Source: Sulfuriferula multivorans (lineage in GTDB: Bacteria > Pseudomonadota > Gammaproteobacteria > Burkholderiales > Thiobacillaceae). Taken from it: DNA of 19,372 bases. Shown here in pieces: positions 1 to 8,390 of this stretch (its first letter is position 1; every line of letters begins with the position of its first letter). Below the pieces are notes generated by a model. That model ran no database searches. It was given only the letters and a program-made list of their open reading frames with translations, and was not told the DNA's origin. A program made the translations under genes and the position numbers. The stretch lies in the NCBI GenBank assembly GCA_010365175.1, contig JAAFGW010000018.1, positions 1-19,372 on the forward strand, in the 5' to 3' direction.

Positions 1-712
1 CTGCGCGCAAGCCAGCATCAATATGTAAAGCGACGAAATCTTCGGGTTTAAGCAGGCCGCCGAGGGTGTTCTTCAGGGTTTTTCGCCGTTGCGAAAATGC
101 GGCGGCGACAACGCGTGCGAACACATGTTCGTTGAGCGGGACGACTTCAGCTGGTTTTTTCGGGATCAGGCGAACCACCGCAGAATTGACTTTGGGGGGT
201 GGATTGAACGCCGTGGGCGGCACATCCAGCAGCCACTCCAGATGAAAGCGTCGCTGCAACATGACAGTCAACCGGCCGTAATCGTTGGTGGAGGGTTCGG
301 CGACCATGCGCTCAACCACTTCCTTCTGCAACATGAAATGCAGATCGCGGATGTGTTCGGAAAACTCGATCAGGTGAAACAGCAACGGGGTGGAAATGTT
401 GTAGGGCAGGTTGCCAATAATGCGCAAGTCGTGACCCAGGGCGCCAAAATCAAATTTCAGCGCATCACAACTATGTACGGTGAGGCGGTCGGTCGGCCAG
501 GATTTTTGTAGGCGTGCGACGATGTCGCGGTCGAGCTCGACCGCATGCAGATGGGGCAGGCAGTCGAGCAGGGGTTTGGTCAACGCGCCCAGGCCGGGGC
601 CAATTTCGACGACCGTTTCTCCTGGCAGTGGATGAATCGCGTGAACAATGGCGTGGATGATGCCGTCGTCAATGAGGAAGTTCTGGCCGAAGCGCTTGCG
701 GGGGGTATGCAT
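1..712 (-). CDS. rsmA: 16S rRNA dimethyladenosine transferase RsmA/KsgA (3' end cut by window edge)
   Basis: This cytoplasmic enzyme uses S-adenosylmethionine to dimethylate two adjacent adenines in the 3'-terminal helix of 16S rRNA, a late step of small-subunit assembly. Translating the minus strand from the ATG at 712 gives 237 residues with no stop before the window edge. The start MHTPRKRFGQNFL is the classic KsgA N-terminus. The SAM-binding motif EIGPGLG is at residues 36-42 and the catalytic motif NLPYNIS at 101-107. The frame is still open at base 2 and reads AGLRA, so about 20-30 C-terminal residues are missing compared with the usual length of about 260-270. It lies 29 bp downstream of pdxA with no clear ribosome binding site, so it is probably co-transcribed in the lptD-surA-pdxA-rsmA order known from many proteobacteria. 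The family assignment is firm. Confidence 0.96.
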   Translation of the reverse strand, partial: MHTPRKRFGQNFLIDDGIIHAIVHAIHPLPGETVVEIGPGLGALTKPLLDCLPHLHAVELDRDIVARLQKSWPTDRLTVHSCDALKFDFGALGHDLRIIGNLPYNISTPLLFHLIEFSEHIRDLHFMLQKEVVERMVAEPSTNDYGRLTVMLQRRFHLEWLLDVPPTAFNPPPKVNSAVVRLIPKKPAEVVPLNEHVFARVVAAAFSQRRKTLKNTLGGLLKPEDFVALHIDAGLRA

Positions 713-741
713 ATTCAGGGTCGGAAAGAGTCGGGGTGTAG

Positions 742-1737
742 CTACTGGCTACGTGCTCGTGAAGCCATGTCCATCGCGACTTCAATAGCCATTAACAGGC
801 TGCCGACTTCGGCCCGGCCGGTGCCGGCAAGGTCGAGTGCGGTGCCATGGTCGACCGAAGTGCGGATGAAGGGCAGTCCAAGGGTGATGTTCACCCCGGC
901 ACCGAAGCTGGCGTATTTAAGAACAGGCAACCCCTGGTCGTGATACATCACCAGCACGGCGTCGCAGGGATCATGGCGTATGCGCGAGAACAGCGTGTCA
1001 GCGGGCAGCGGTCCAACCAGGTGCAGGCCTTGTTCGCGCAGGCGGTCAAGCGTGGGTTCAATGATGTCGAGTTCTTCGCGTCCGAGGTGGCCCGATTCAC
1101 CCGCGTGCGGATTGAGTCCAGCCACCAGAATGCGCGGTAGGGCGATGCCGAATTTGCTTTGCAAATCGTCATGCAGAATGCGGATCACTTCGGTCAGCAA
1201 CTCGGGCGTGATGGCGTCGGCCACCTCGCGCAAGGGCAGGTGGGTGGTGGCGAGCGCAACGCGCAGGCCGCCGCCAGCGAGCATCATCACGACTTTTTGC
1301 GTGCCGCTGTGGTCGGCCAGATACTCGGTATGTCCGGTAAAGGCAAAGCCGGCGTCGTTGATGATGCCCTTTTGTACCGGTGCGGTGACGACTGCGTGGT
1401 AGCTACCGTCCATACAGCCTGCAAGTGCCGCATCTAACAAGGCCAGGACGTGGGCGCTGTTGCGCGTATCGAGCGTGCCCGGGGTGACCGGGACAGCCGC
1501 GGGGAGGTGACGTACATGGAGTGACCCCGGTTGATGCGCGGGGATGTTCTCGGTGGTGATGAAGTTGACGTGGACATCGAGTTGCACGGCACGGGCCTGC
1601 AGCACCTCAAGATCGCCCAGGACCGATAACCGGCACGGCAGTGCCTGATGTGACAGTGCAATACAGAGATCAGGACCGATCCCGGCAGGTTCGCCTGCGG
1701 TGAGGGCGAGGGTGGGTAGGTTTACAGCTTCACTCAC
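742..1737 (-). CDS. pdxA: 4-hydroxythreonine-4-phosphate dehydrogenase PdxA
   Basis: PdxA oxidises 4-phosphohydroxy-L-threonine with NAD(P); the decarboxylated product is condensed by PdxJ to pyridoxine 5'-phosphate (vitamin B6 synthesis, cytoplasm). The 331-residue product matches the usual length of about 330. The three expected metal-binding histidines are visible: H166 (TTHLPL), H211 (NPHAGE) and H266 (MYHDQGLP). GHTE is at residues 135-138, and the conserved TSVDHGTALDLAGTG is at 293-307. The N-terminal TAGEPAGIGPDL (13-24) is the family signature. The start codon is GTG at 1737; it lies 11 bp after the surA stop and places the protein start as in known PdxA proteins. No strong Shine-Dalgarno sequence is visible, so translation probably depends on coupling with surA. 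Nothing looks damaged. Confidence 0.97.
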   Translation of the reverse strand: MSEAVNLPTLALTAGEPAGIGPDLCIALSHQALPCRLSVLGDLEVLQARAVQLDVHVNFITTENIPAHQPGSLHVRHLPAAVPVTPGTLDTRNSAHVLALLDAALAGCMDGSYHAVVTAPVQKGIINDAGFAFTGHTEYLADHSGTQKVVMMLAGGGLRVALATTHLPLREVADAITPELLTEVIRILHDDLQSKFGIALPRILVAGLNPHAGESGHLGREELDIIEPTLDRLREQGLHLVGPLPADTLFSRIRHDPCDAVLVMYHDQGLPVLKYASFGAGVNITLGLPFIRTSVDHGTALDLAGTGRAEVGSLLMAIEVAMDMASRARSQ

Positions 1738-1748
1738 CCGGATTCAAC

Positions 1749-3059
1749 TCAATTTATCGGACGCAGTTCGACGTAAGCCGAGTCGCGAATTTGCCGTACC
1801 CAGTCCTCAAACGCTTCTTCCCCTTTGCGCTCGCGTATGGCTTGACGTGCCAGCAGTTTCTGGCGCTCCTGGGTGACATCCTGATTGCGCCGTTCCAATA
1901 CCTGTATCAGGTGCCAGCCGAAAGGAGACTGGATGGGGGCACTGACTTCGCCCGGCTTCAATGCGTCCATCGCCTGTTCGAACTCGGGTACGGTGTCGCC
2001 GGGGGTGACCCAGCCAAGGTCGCCACCCTTGGATGCGCTGGCATCTTCGGAATGCAGCTGCGCAAGTTCCTCAAATTTCACCCCGTTGTCGATACGTTCC
2101 TTGAGTTGCAACAGGCGGGTGCGTGCGTCGGATTCCGATGTCAACTCATTGGTTTTGATCAGAATGTGACGTGCATGTGTTTGGGTGACGTTGAGGGTGG
2201 CATCGAGCCCGCGCTTGTCGTAGAGCTTGAGGATGTGAAAGCCGTTGCTGCTTTTTAACAGGGGGCTGGTCTGACCGGGTTGCATGGTTTTCAGGGTATC
2301 GACAAACAGCGTGGGCAGTTTGCCACTGGCACGCCAGTCAAAGGCTCCACCCTGCATGGCATTGGGCGCATCGGAGTAGCTGGCGGACAACTGGGCAAAG
2401 TCAGCGCCCTGGGTGAGTTGGGCAAGGACGTCTTCGGCGCGGGCACGACGCACCTGAATTTGCTCGGGGGACGTGTTTTCCGGCACGGTGACCAGAATGT
2501 GCGCGAATTTGTATTCCGTTTCAACACCTTGCTGCGTCAGGGTCTGTAGATAGCCTTCGATTTCGGCATCACCCACGGAGATACGGTTGTCGACATCGCG
2601 CTCGCGTGCCCGGGCGATCAGGATTTCATTGCGAATGGTGGTGCGCAAGCTATCGAGGTTCATGCCATCCTTTTCCAGTGCGGACTGCAGGCCGGCCATG
2701 TCGAGCTTGTTTTGTGTGGCAATGCGCTGCAGTGCGCGCTCGACTTGAGTCGGGTCGACTCGCACGCCTGTGGTGCGAGCATGTTGCTGCAGCGCAAGCT
2801 CTGTGACCATGCGTTCGAGGATCTGCTTTTCAAGAACGTCGCGCTGCGGCAAGGGGGTGTTTTGCTTGGACAGCTTCTGCGTTATTTCGCCATACCGCCT
2901 GGCGAGTTCTTGCCGCGTGATGACTTCGTCGTTAACGACTGCAACGATATGGTCGAGCGGCGTGACGGCAGCCTGGGCAGGCAGCAAGCTTGATGCGGCA
3001 ATCAACACCACCAGCATCGCAAGGGGGTGGCGCCATTCAGGGCGTTTGAAGAATGTCAT
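1749..3059 (-). CDS. surA: Periplasmic chaperone / peptidyl-prolyl isomerase SurA
   Basis: SurA escorts unfolded outer-membrane proteins, LptD among them, across the periplasm to the BAM complex. The 436-residue product starts with a Sec signal peptide: basic residues, then a hydrophobic stretch at about 12-27, and likely cleavage after PAQA at residue 30. The SurA N-terminal chaperone domain follows (about 31-175). Two parvulin domains come next: about 182-281 (EYKFAHILV ... NGFHILKL) and about 294-391 (QTHARHILI ... FGWHLIQV). A C-terminal helix (about 395-430) completes the SurA architecture. The ATG at 3059 lies inside the 3' end of lptD, a 23-bp overlap, with AGG 7 bases upstream of the start. 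This supports translational coupling of the chaperone with its best-known client. The gene is intact and of normal length. Confidence 0.97.
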   Translation of the reverse strand: MTFFKRPEWRHPLAMLVVLIAASSLLPAQAAVTPLDHIVAVVNDEVITRQELARRYGEITQKLSKQNTPLPQRDVLEKQILERMVTELALQQHARTTGVRVDPTQVERALQRIATQNKLDMAGLQSALEKDGMNLDSLRTTIRNEILIARARERDVDNRISVGDAEIEGYLQTLTQQGVETEYKFAHILVTVPENTSPEQIQVRRARAEDVLAQLTQGADFAQLSASYSDAPNAMQGGAFDWRASGKLPTLFVDTLKTMQPGQTSPLLKSSNGFHILKLYDKRGLDATLNVTQTHARHILIKTNELTSESDARTRLLQLKERIDNGVKFEELAQLHSEDASASKGGDLGWVTPGDTVPEFEQAMDALKPGEVSAPIQSPFGWHLIQVLERRNQDVTQERQKLLARQAIRERKGEEAFEDWVRQIRDSAYVELRPIN

Positions 3060-5244
3060 TGCTAGGCCTGTATCCGGGAATGCTATGTTTCAAAACATCG
3101 AGCGGGTTGGAGCCTAAACGCCCCATGCCGCTCAACTCCAATTGGAAGAACAATGCGTCAGTTGACTGGTTTTCTTTGGTGGCCAGGCGTTGGAAGACAC
3201 CGCGCACCGCCCAGCAACCGCCATTGTATTCAAGTCCTGCAAGGCCTTCGACCAGCTTTTTGTCCTGGAATGAGTAGTTGTAGCGGAACATGCCATACCA
3301 GCGGTTACCCAGTGGCCATTGCGCGGACAAGTCCACCTGATCGGTGGTTTGGTCAATGAATCGGTACCCAAAGTTCAATGCGCGGCCCGGACTGGGGCGG
3401 TAGGAAGTCCCCAGATTGCGGCGAACCGTGGTGCCGTTCTGCGTATCGAATTGCCAGGCGGTGTTGATGCGCCAGTCATGGGTGATTTGCCCGCTCACGG
3501 CGGCAAGCAGGTCGGTGGCATTGCTGGTGCGCGCTGCAATGCCGGGTAGCGTGACCTGCTGGGCGGCGAAGTAATAGCGCTGGCCAAGCGTGACCTGCAG
3601 CCGTTCCAGTCCGCTGGAGGCCTCCGTGAAGCGACTGGTGACCGCGACGGTCAGCTGATTGGCATCGTTGATACGGTCGCCGCCGATGAACTGGTTTTCA
3701 GTGAACATCTGCGCATAGTTGAAATCCAGTTGTGCGCTGTCAAAAACCGGAATCGCGCTCTGATCACGGTAGGGCGCGAAAACATAGTAGGCACGCGGCT
3801 CGAGGGTTTGTACATATTCATTGCCGGCAAACCGGAAGGGGCGGTCAAACGTGACACCACTGTCGAGGCTGAAGATAGGTAAATTGCGCGTGATGTTCTG
3901 CTTGGCAGCGCTGTTATTAGAAGAGCTGCCGTCCAGTGCGTAATAGCTGGTGTGCCAGCCGAGTTGAGGCGTCAGGAAGCCGAATGAATTGGTGAGCGGC
4001 AGGCGCACAGTGGGATAGGCCAGCAACCGCGTCCCCTCAGGCAGGGTGGCATGGGCAAACCGGGTGGCCTCGGTCTCCATTTTGAATTCCAGACCATTGT
4101 CCAGGGTGTGGGTCATGCCCAGGCGCGCATGGGGCAGTCGTGCATAAGGCTCAACAATCGATGTGGACGTGGTGGAATCCTGCAGCGTCTGGAAGGTTTG
4201 GGCGCGCAGTTCGGCATTCCAGTTGGCGTGTTGCGTAGTCATCCAGACTTCGCGATTGAGATGGGAAATCGAGGTGGAGGAAATGAGGTTGGACAGATCG
4301 CGAAAATAATCGTTATCCGAGACGCGATTGAACTGCATGCCGGCCAAGGTGCTCTCGTTCAGGCGGTATTCATTCCTGAGCGCCAAACTCCAGCGCGTCC
4401 GATTGGCTTCGTTGTCGTTGGGTAAATATTCAAGTCGATTTTCGCCACCGGCTTTATCCAGCAGGTAGCGGAATTCTCCGCCCAGCTGAACGCCGCGTTT
4501 GGACAGCAGACGTGGATAGAGCGTGGCGTCGTAGTTGGGCGCGAGGTTGAGGTAATACGGCACCAGCATATCGAACCCGCTGCGTTCGGTGGTACCAATG
4601 GTGGGCGCCAGCATGCCGGTCTTGCGCACATTGTTCAGCGGGAAATCCATCCACGGGGTATACAGGATGGGTACACCCAGAAAGCGCAGGGTGGCATTGC
4701 GCGCAGTGCCCACATTGCGGGATTTGTCTAGTTCGAGATCTTTTACCTTGAGAAACCAGTCGTCATTGCCGGCTGAACACGTGGTGTAAGTCGCATCCTT
4801 AAGCGTGTAGTGAGTTTTGTTGATGAATTCAATGTGTTCGGCATTGCCGCGACCCGGCTGGTCGGTGAGTTGGTAGACTGGCTGTGTCAGCTCGCCGCTG
4901 TAATCGTTGATGTTGAGTTTGAGTGAATCTCCCTCAACCAGCAGCGTGGGCTGCTCCATGCGGACATGGCCCCTGGCCTGAACCAGGCTTTGCGAGGTGT
5001 CGTAGAGCAACCAGTCGGCAAAAAAGTTGTTGCCAGCCTGCCGGGCTTCCACTCGTCCACTGGCTTCGATGATGTTGGGCGAGGTGGATTCGATACGGTC
5101 GGCAGACACAAACATCGGCCCTGCCTTGCCTGCTACGGTAGAGCCCGATAGTTCAGCATCTTTTTTCAAAGCGAGTCCTTCCGCTGTCGCACTACTGACA
5201 GTGAGGAACAATGCGAGATAGGTAAAGCCAGGCAAGTGGGTCAA
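3037..5244 (-). CDS. lptD: LPS-assembly protein LptD (start codon uncertain)
   Basis: LptD is the outer-membrane beta-barrel that, plugged by LptE, inserts lipopolysaccharide into the outer leaflet. The product of about 735 residues has a hydrophobic signal segment ending near ATA (residue 21), an OstA/LptA-like jellyroll domain (about 45-190, containing SADRIES and EASGRV), and a long barrel domain rich in alternating aromatic residues. Only two cysteines are present, C156 (TTCSAG) and C677 (GGCWAV). These correspond in position to one of the two interdomain disulfides of the E. coli protein. The start is unclear. TTG at 5244 leaves a signal peptide without basic residues, whereas an upstream ATT (5256) in the same open frame would add LHR. 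No good ribosome binding site supports either. It is first in the lptD-surA-pdxA-rsmA block and divergent from amgK. Confidence 0.95.
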   Translation of the reverse strand: MTHLPGFTYLALFLTVSSATAEGLALKKDAELSGSTVAGKAGPMFVSADRIESTSPNIIEASGRVEARQAGNNFFADWLLYDTSQSLVQARGHVRMEQPTLLVEGDSLKLNINDYSGELTQPVYQLTDQPGRGNAEHIEFINKTHYTLKDATYTTCSAGNDDWFLKVKDLELDKSRNVGTARNATLRFLGVPILYTPWMDFPLNNVRKTGMLAPTIGTTERSGFDMLVPYYLNLAPNYDATLYPRLLSKRGVQLGGEFRYLLDKAGGENRLEYLPNDNEANRTRWSLALRNEYRLNESTLAGMQFNRVSDNDYFRDLSNLISSTSISHLNREVWMTTQHANWNAELRAQTFQTLQDSTTSTSIVEPYARLPHARLGMTHTLDNGLEFKMETEATRFAHATLPEGTRLLAYPTVRLPLTNSFGFLTPQLGWHTSYYALDGSSSNNSAAKQNITRNLPIFSLDSGVTFDRPFRFAGNEYVQTLEPRAYYVFAPYRDQSAIPVFDSAQLDFNYAQMFTENQFIGGDRINDANQLTVAVTSRFTEASSGLERLQVTLGQRYYFAAQQVTLPGIAARTSNATDLLAAVSGQITHDWRINTAWQFDTQNGTTVRRNLGTSYRPSPGRALNFGYRFIDQTTDQVDLSAQWPLGNRWYGMFRYNYSFQDKKLVEGLAGLEYNGGCWAVRGVFQRLATKENQSTDALFFQLELSGMGRLGSNPLDVLKHSIPGYRPSNDILQTP

Positions 5245-5310
5245 GCGATGTAAAATCCGGGCAAAGGTTAATTGGCTAAGCTTAATTTAAGCGGCATTAT
5301 TCGGAGCAAC
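5245..5310. promoter_or_regulatory. Divergent lptD / amgK intergenic region
   Basis: This 66-bp AT-richer spacer separates the two divergent gene blocks and must hold the 5' ends of both, or promoters reaching into either gene. GGAG at 5303-5306, four bases before the ATG at 5311, is the best ribosome binding site and decides the amgK start over the TTG at 5272. A TAAAAT hexamer at 5251-5256 resembles a -10 box on the plus strand, but no convincing -35 lies at the right distance. No clear sigma-E type promoter is recognisable for lptD. The promoter assignment is therefore inferred only from gene orientation. Confidence 0.45.
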
Positions 5311-6369
5311 ATGGCAGTGGAACGTTTGCATGCATTAAAGGCCTGGGCCGCACATCAACTCGGGGGGGGGTCGATTGAAATCGCCCCGGCTTCGGCGGAT
5401 GCCAGTTTCCGTCGTTACTTTCGCGTCACTGCCAAAGGACGCGATTATATCGTGATGGACGCGCCCACGGCACATGAGGATTGCCGACCGTTTATCGCGG
5501 TCGCCCAATTGTTTGCCGAGGCGGGGGTCCATGTGCCGCAAGTCATGGCGCAGGATCTGCAACAAGGGTTCCTGCTGCTGACTGATTTGGGCGATATCAC
5601 TTACCTGTCGGCGCTGAATCAGGCCGCGCTCACCCCCTCAGAACCCGGGCTGGCCAGCCCTTATCCGGCTGCGCCTAATTTGTCCGTGGCACGCGACCTG
5701 TATCTGGCAGCGAATGATGCGCTGATCCGGATCCAGTTGGCCAGTCGCCCGGGTGTGTTGCCCGAATACGATCGTGTCCTGCTAACCCGTGAACTGATGC
5801 TGTTTCCCGAGTGGTATGTCGGTAAACACCTGGGGTCAACGTTGACGAATGAACAAACGGCAATATTGAACAATACGTTTGAATATTTGCTGGCCAACAA
5901 CCTGGCCCAGCCGCAGGTGTTTGTGCACCGTGACTGGCACTCGCGCAATTTAATGGTGAGTGACCCGAACCCCGGCATTCTCGATTTCCAGGATGCGGTC
6001 TACGGACCCATCACCTACGACCTCGCCTCGATCTACCGCGATGCCTACATCCAGTGGGACGAAGAACATCAGCTCGACTGGGTTATCCGCTACTGGGAGA
6101 AAGCGCGTGCTGCCGGGCTACCGGTACGGGAAGATTTTGGCGATTTCTGGCGTGATTTCGAATGGATGGGGGCGCAACGCCACATCAAGATTCTTGGCAT
6201 TTTTGCGCGGTTGTATCACCGCGATGGCAAGGATGGCTATTTGAAAGACATGCCGCTGGTGATGTCATACCTGCGCAAGGTGTGCGGGCGTTATATCGAA
6301 TTGAAGCCATTGCTGTATTTGTTGGATGAGCTGCAGGACAAGCAACCACAGGCGGGGGTTGCACATTGA
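5311..6369 (+). CDS. amgK: N-acetylmuramate / N-acetylglucosamine 1-kinase AmgK
   Basis: AmgK belongs to the aminoglycoside-phosphotransferase fold and phosphorylates the anomeric carbon of recycled MurNAc (and GlcNAc) with ATP. MurU then converts the sugar 1-phosphate to UDP-MurNAc. The 352-residue protein has the catalytic-loop motif HRDWHSRN at 206-213 and the metal-binding DFQD at 225-228. An N-lobe phosphate loop lies near 28-50 (ASADASFRRYFRV). I chose ATG at 5311, which has GGAG just upstream and gives the usual MAVERL-type N-terminus; a TTG at 5272 would add 13 residues. Its stop overlaps the start of murU, as in Pseudomonas, where lptD, amgK and murU are also neighbours. The specific function is inferred from this pairing; the kinase-fold assignment comes directly from the motifs. 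Confidence 0.9.
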   Translation: MAVERLHALKAWAAHQLGGGSIEIAPASADASFRRYFRVTAKGRDYIVMDAPTAHEDCRPFIAVAQLFAEAGVHVPQVMAQDLQQGFLLLTDLGDITYLSALNQAALTPSEPGLASPYPAAPNLSVARDLYLAANDALIRIQLASRPGVLPEYDRVLLTRELMLFPEWYVGKHLGSTLTNEQTAILNNTFEYLLANNLAQPQVFVHRDWHSRNLMVSDPNPGILDFQDAVYGPITYDLASIYRDAYIQWDEEHQLDWVIRYWEKARAAGLPVREDFGDFWRDFEWMGAQRHIKILGIFARLYHRDGKDGYLKDMPLVMSYLRKVCGRYIELKPLLYLLDELQDKQPQAGVAH

Positions 6370-7094
6370 GCATCACCGGCTTGAATGGCGCAACCGCCAT
6401 GATCCTCGCCGCCGGACGCGGTGAGCGCATGCGCCCGCTCACCGACCACACACCGAAGCCATTGCTGCAGGTCGGTGGCAAATCGCTCATCGTTTGGCAT
6501 GTCGAGCGTCTGCGTGCGGCGGGTTTTACGCGCATCGTGATTAATCATGCGCACCTCGGCGCGCACATCGAGGACGCGCTGGGGAACGGCACTGCGCTGG
6601 GCGTGTCGATTGAGTACTCGCGTGAGGGAAGTGCGCTGGAAACGGCCGGCGGCATTGCCACTGCATTGCCGCTGATTGATCGTGAGGTTTTTCCGGTGGT
6701 GAATGGCGATATCTACACGGATTTTGATTTCAGCCGCCTCGCCGAACCGATGGCGCGGCTTGCCGAAGGTCACGACCAGGCGCATCTGGTGATGATCGAC
6801 AATCCGCCCCATCATCTGGCAGGCGATTTTGTGCTGGAGGCCGGGCGGATTCTCAACATTGAGATGGCCGCGACCGCTGATCCCGAGCGGCTCACTTTTT
6901 CGGGCATCGGCGTTTACCACCGGGCCTTGTTCGCACAGACCCCCGCAGGGGAGAAAGCGCCGCTCGCACCGCTGCTGCGGCAGGCCATTGATGCCGGTCG
7001 GGCGAGTGGCGAACACTATCGCGGACGCTGGACCGATGTCGGCACGCCCGAGCGCCTGCAACACCTTGATGAAAGTTTACGCAACCATGTTTGA
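6366..7094 (+). CDS. murU: N-acetylmuramate-1-phosphate uridylyltransferase MurU
   Basis: MurU transfers UMP from UTP to MurNAc-1-phosphate. Together with AmgK it forms a salvage route to UDP-MurNAc that bypasses the fosfomycin target MurA. Numbered from the TTG at 6366, the nucleotidyltransferase signature LAAGRGERMRPLT runs from residue 14 to 26, followed by the PKP motif at 30-32. The metal-binding GD lies at 114-115 (VVNGDIYTDFDF). The length of 242 residues is close to the usual 220-240. The start is uncertain: TTG 6366 overlaps the amgK stop (TTGA) and suggests coupling, TTG 6381 is also possible, and ATG 6399 would start directly at MILAAG, which is slightly short compared with known MurU. 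A related glucose- or mannose-1-phosphate transferase is possible by sequence, but the amgK partner makes MurU much more likely. Confidence 0.9.
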   Translation: MSITGLNGATAMILAAGRGERMRPLTDHTPKPLLQVGGKSLIVWHVERLRAAGFTRIVINHAHLGAHIEDALGNGTALGVSIEYSREGSALETAGGIATALPLIDREVFPVVNGDIYTDFDFSRLAEPMARLAEGHDQAHLVMIDNPPHHLAGDFVLEAGRILNIEMAATADPERLTFSGIGVYHRALFAQTPAGEKAPLAPLLRQAIDAGRASGEHYRGRWTDVGTPERLQHLDESLRNHV

Positions 7095-8385
7095 TGCACA
7101 GAATTATGTTCAACGTCGCGCGCGCCTCGCCACCACGCTGGGCGATGGCGTTGCCATCGTCGCCACGGCACCGGAGGTGCCACGCAACCGCGACAGTCAC
7201 TACCCTTACCGGCACGACAGCTATTTCTACTGGTTGACCGGCTTTGCCGAACCCGAGGCGGTGGTGGTGTTGGTGGGCGGCGCCGAGCCGCAGTCGGTTC
7301 TGTTTTGCCGTGACAAGGACGCGGCGCGCGAGATTTGGGATGGCTTTCGTCATGGCCCGGAGGCGGCAGCACAGGATTTCGGGTTCGATGCGGCTTATTC
7401 GATTACTGAATTGGATGCCAAACTTCCTGAGCTGATGGGCAACCGTGAGCGTCTCGCCTACGCAGTGGGGGAAAACCCGGCGTGGGATGCGCGCGTGATC
7501 GGCTGGCTCAATGCGGTGCGCGCCAAGTCGCGGCAGGGCGTCATCGCACCGGGTGAGATCGTAGATGTGCGGCATGCGCTTGACGAGATGCGCCTGATCA
7601 AGGATGTGCACGAACTGGGGCTGATGCGCCGCGCCGCTGAAATTTCAACAGGCGCGCATCGTGCTGCCATGCGTATCACCCGGCCCGGTGGCCACGAATA
7701 CGAGGTTGAGGCAGAGCTGTTGTCCGCATTCCGCCGGGGCGGCGCCGAAGCACCGGCCTATAACTCGATCGTCGCCAGCGGCGCCAATGCCTGCGTGCTG
7801 CATTACGTCTTCAACAACAAGCCGTTGCGCGATGGTGACTTGCTGCTGATCGATGCTGCGGCCGAGTTCGGTAGCTATGCGGCTGACATCACGCGAACTT
7901 TTCCGGTCAACGGTCGTTTTACGGCAGCGCAGAAGGATGCTTATGAAGTCGTGCTGGCAGCGCAAATTGCTGCCATCGACACCGTGCGTCCGGGTAGCCT
8001 CTGGAATGACCCGCACGAAGCCGCGGTGCGCGTGCTGACACAAGGTATGGTCGATTTGAACCTGCTGAAAGGAAGCGTCGATGGGCTGATCGAGGCGAAT
8101 GCCTACAGTCGTTTTTACATGCACAAGACCGGTCACTGGCTGGGGCTGGACGTGCATGACGCGGGTGAATACAAGATCGATGGCGCGTGGCGTGCACTGC
8201 AGGCAGGCATGACGCTCACCGTTGAACCGGGCCTATATATCCGCCCGGCGGACGATATTCCTGAGGCCTTGTGGAATATCGGCATACGCATCGAGGACGA
8301 TGTGGCGGTGACCGAATCCGGTTGCGAAGTGTTGACCACGCCCCCCAAAACCGTGGCCGAGATCGAAGCGTGGATGCAGGGATAA
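7087..8385 (+). CDS. pepP: Xaa-Pro aminopeptidase PepP
   Basis: PepP is a cytoplasmic dimanganese peptidase that removes an N-terminal residue preceding proline. The open frame runs further upstream inside murU, but the real start is ATG 7087, which gives the family N-terminus MFDAQNYVQRR and a 432-residue protein (E. coli PepP has about 440). An N-terminal creatinase-like domain (about 1-165) precedes the pita-bread catalytic domain. The five metal ligands are all present: D256 and D267 (LLIDAAAEFGSYAADITR), H350 (HKTGHWLGLDVHD), E380 (LTVEPGLY) and E403 (RIEDDVAV). It overlaps murU by 8 bp and lies 5 bp before ubiH. The pepP-ubiH-hydroxylase order is widely conserved in proteobacteria, although the peptidase has no known direct role in quinone synthesis. 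Confidence 0.95.
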   Translation: MFDAQNYVQRRARLATTLGDGVAIVATAPEVPRNRDSHYPYRHDSYFYWLTGFAEPEAVVVLVGGAEPQSVLFCRDKDAAREIWDGFRHGPEAAAQDFGFDAAYSITELDAKLPELMGNRERLAYAVGENPAWDARVIGWLNAVRAKSRQGVIAPGEIVDVRHALDEMRLIKDVHELGLMRRAAEISTGAHRAAMRITRPGGHEYEVEAELLSAFRRGGAEAPAYNSIVASGANACVLHYVFNNKPLRDGDLLLIDAAAEFGSYAADITRTFPVNGRFTAAQKDAYEVVLAAQIAAIDTVRPGSLWNDPHEAAVRVLTQGMVDLNLLKGSVDGLIEANAYSRFYMHKTGHWLGLDVHDAGEYKIDGAWRALQAGMTLTVEPGLYIRPADDIPEALWNIGIRIEDDVAVTESGCEVLTTPPKTVAEIEAWMQG

Positions 8386-8390
8386 AGCCT

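Noticed and set aside
6291..7064. Long open frame (257 codons) on the minus strand opposite murU
   Set aside because: It lies antisense to a gene with clear catalytic motifs, has no family-like sequence, and long antisense frames are common in GC-rich DNA.
6829..7086. N-terminal extension of pepP inside murU
   Set aside because: The extension is the shifted frame of murU; the family N-terminus begins at ATG 7087 and gives normal PepP length.
7645..8157. Minus-strand open frame opposite pepP
   Set aside because: It has no recognisable domain and lies over the metal-binding core of pepP, which explains the sequence.
8271..8390. Longer ubiH start inside pepP
   Set aside because: The added residues are basic, low-similarity sequence from the shifted pepP frame, and GTG 8391 has a proper ribosome binding site and starts at the FAD motif.
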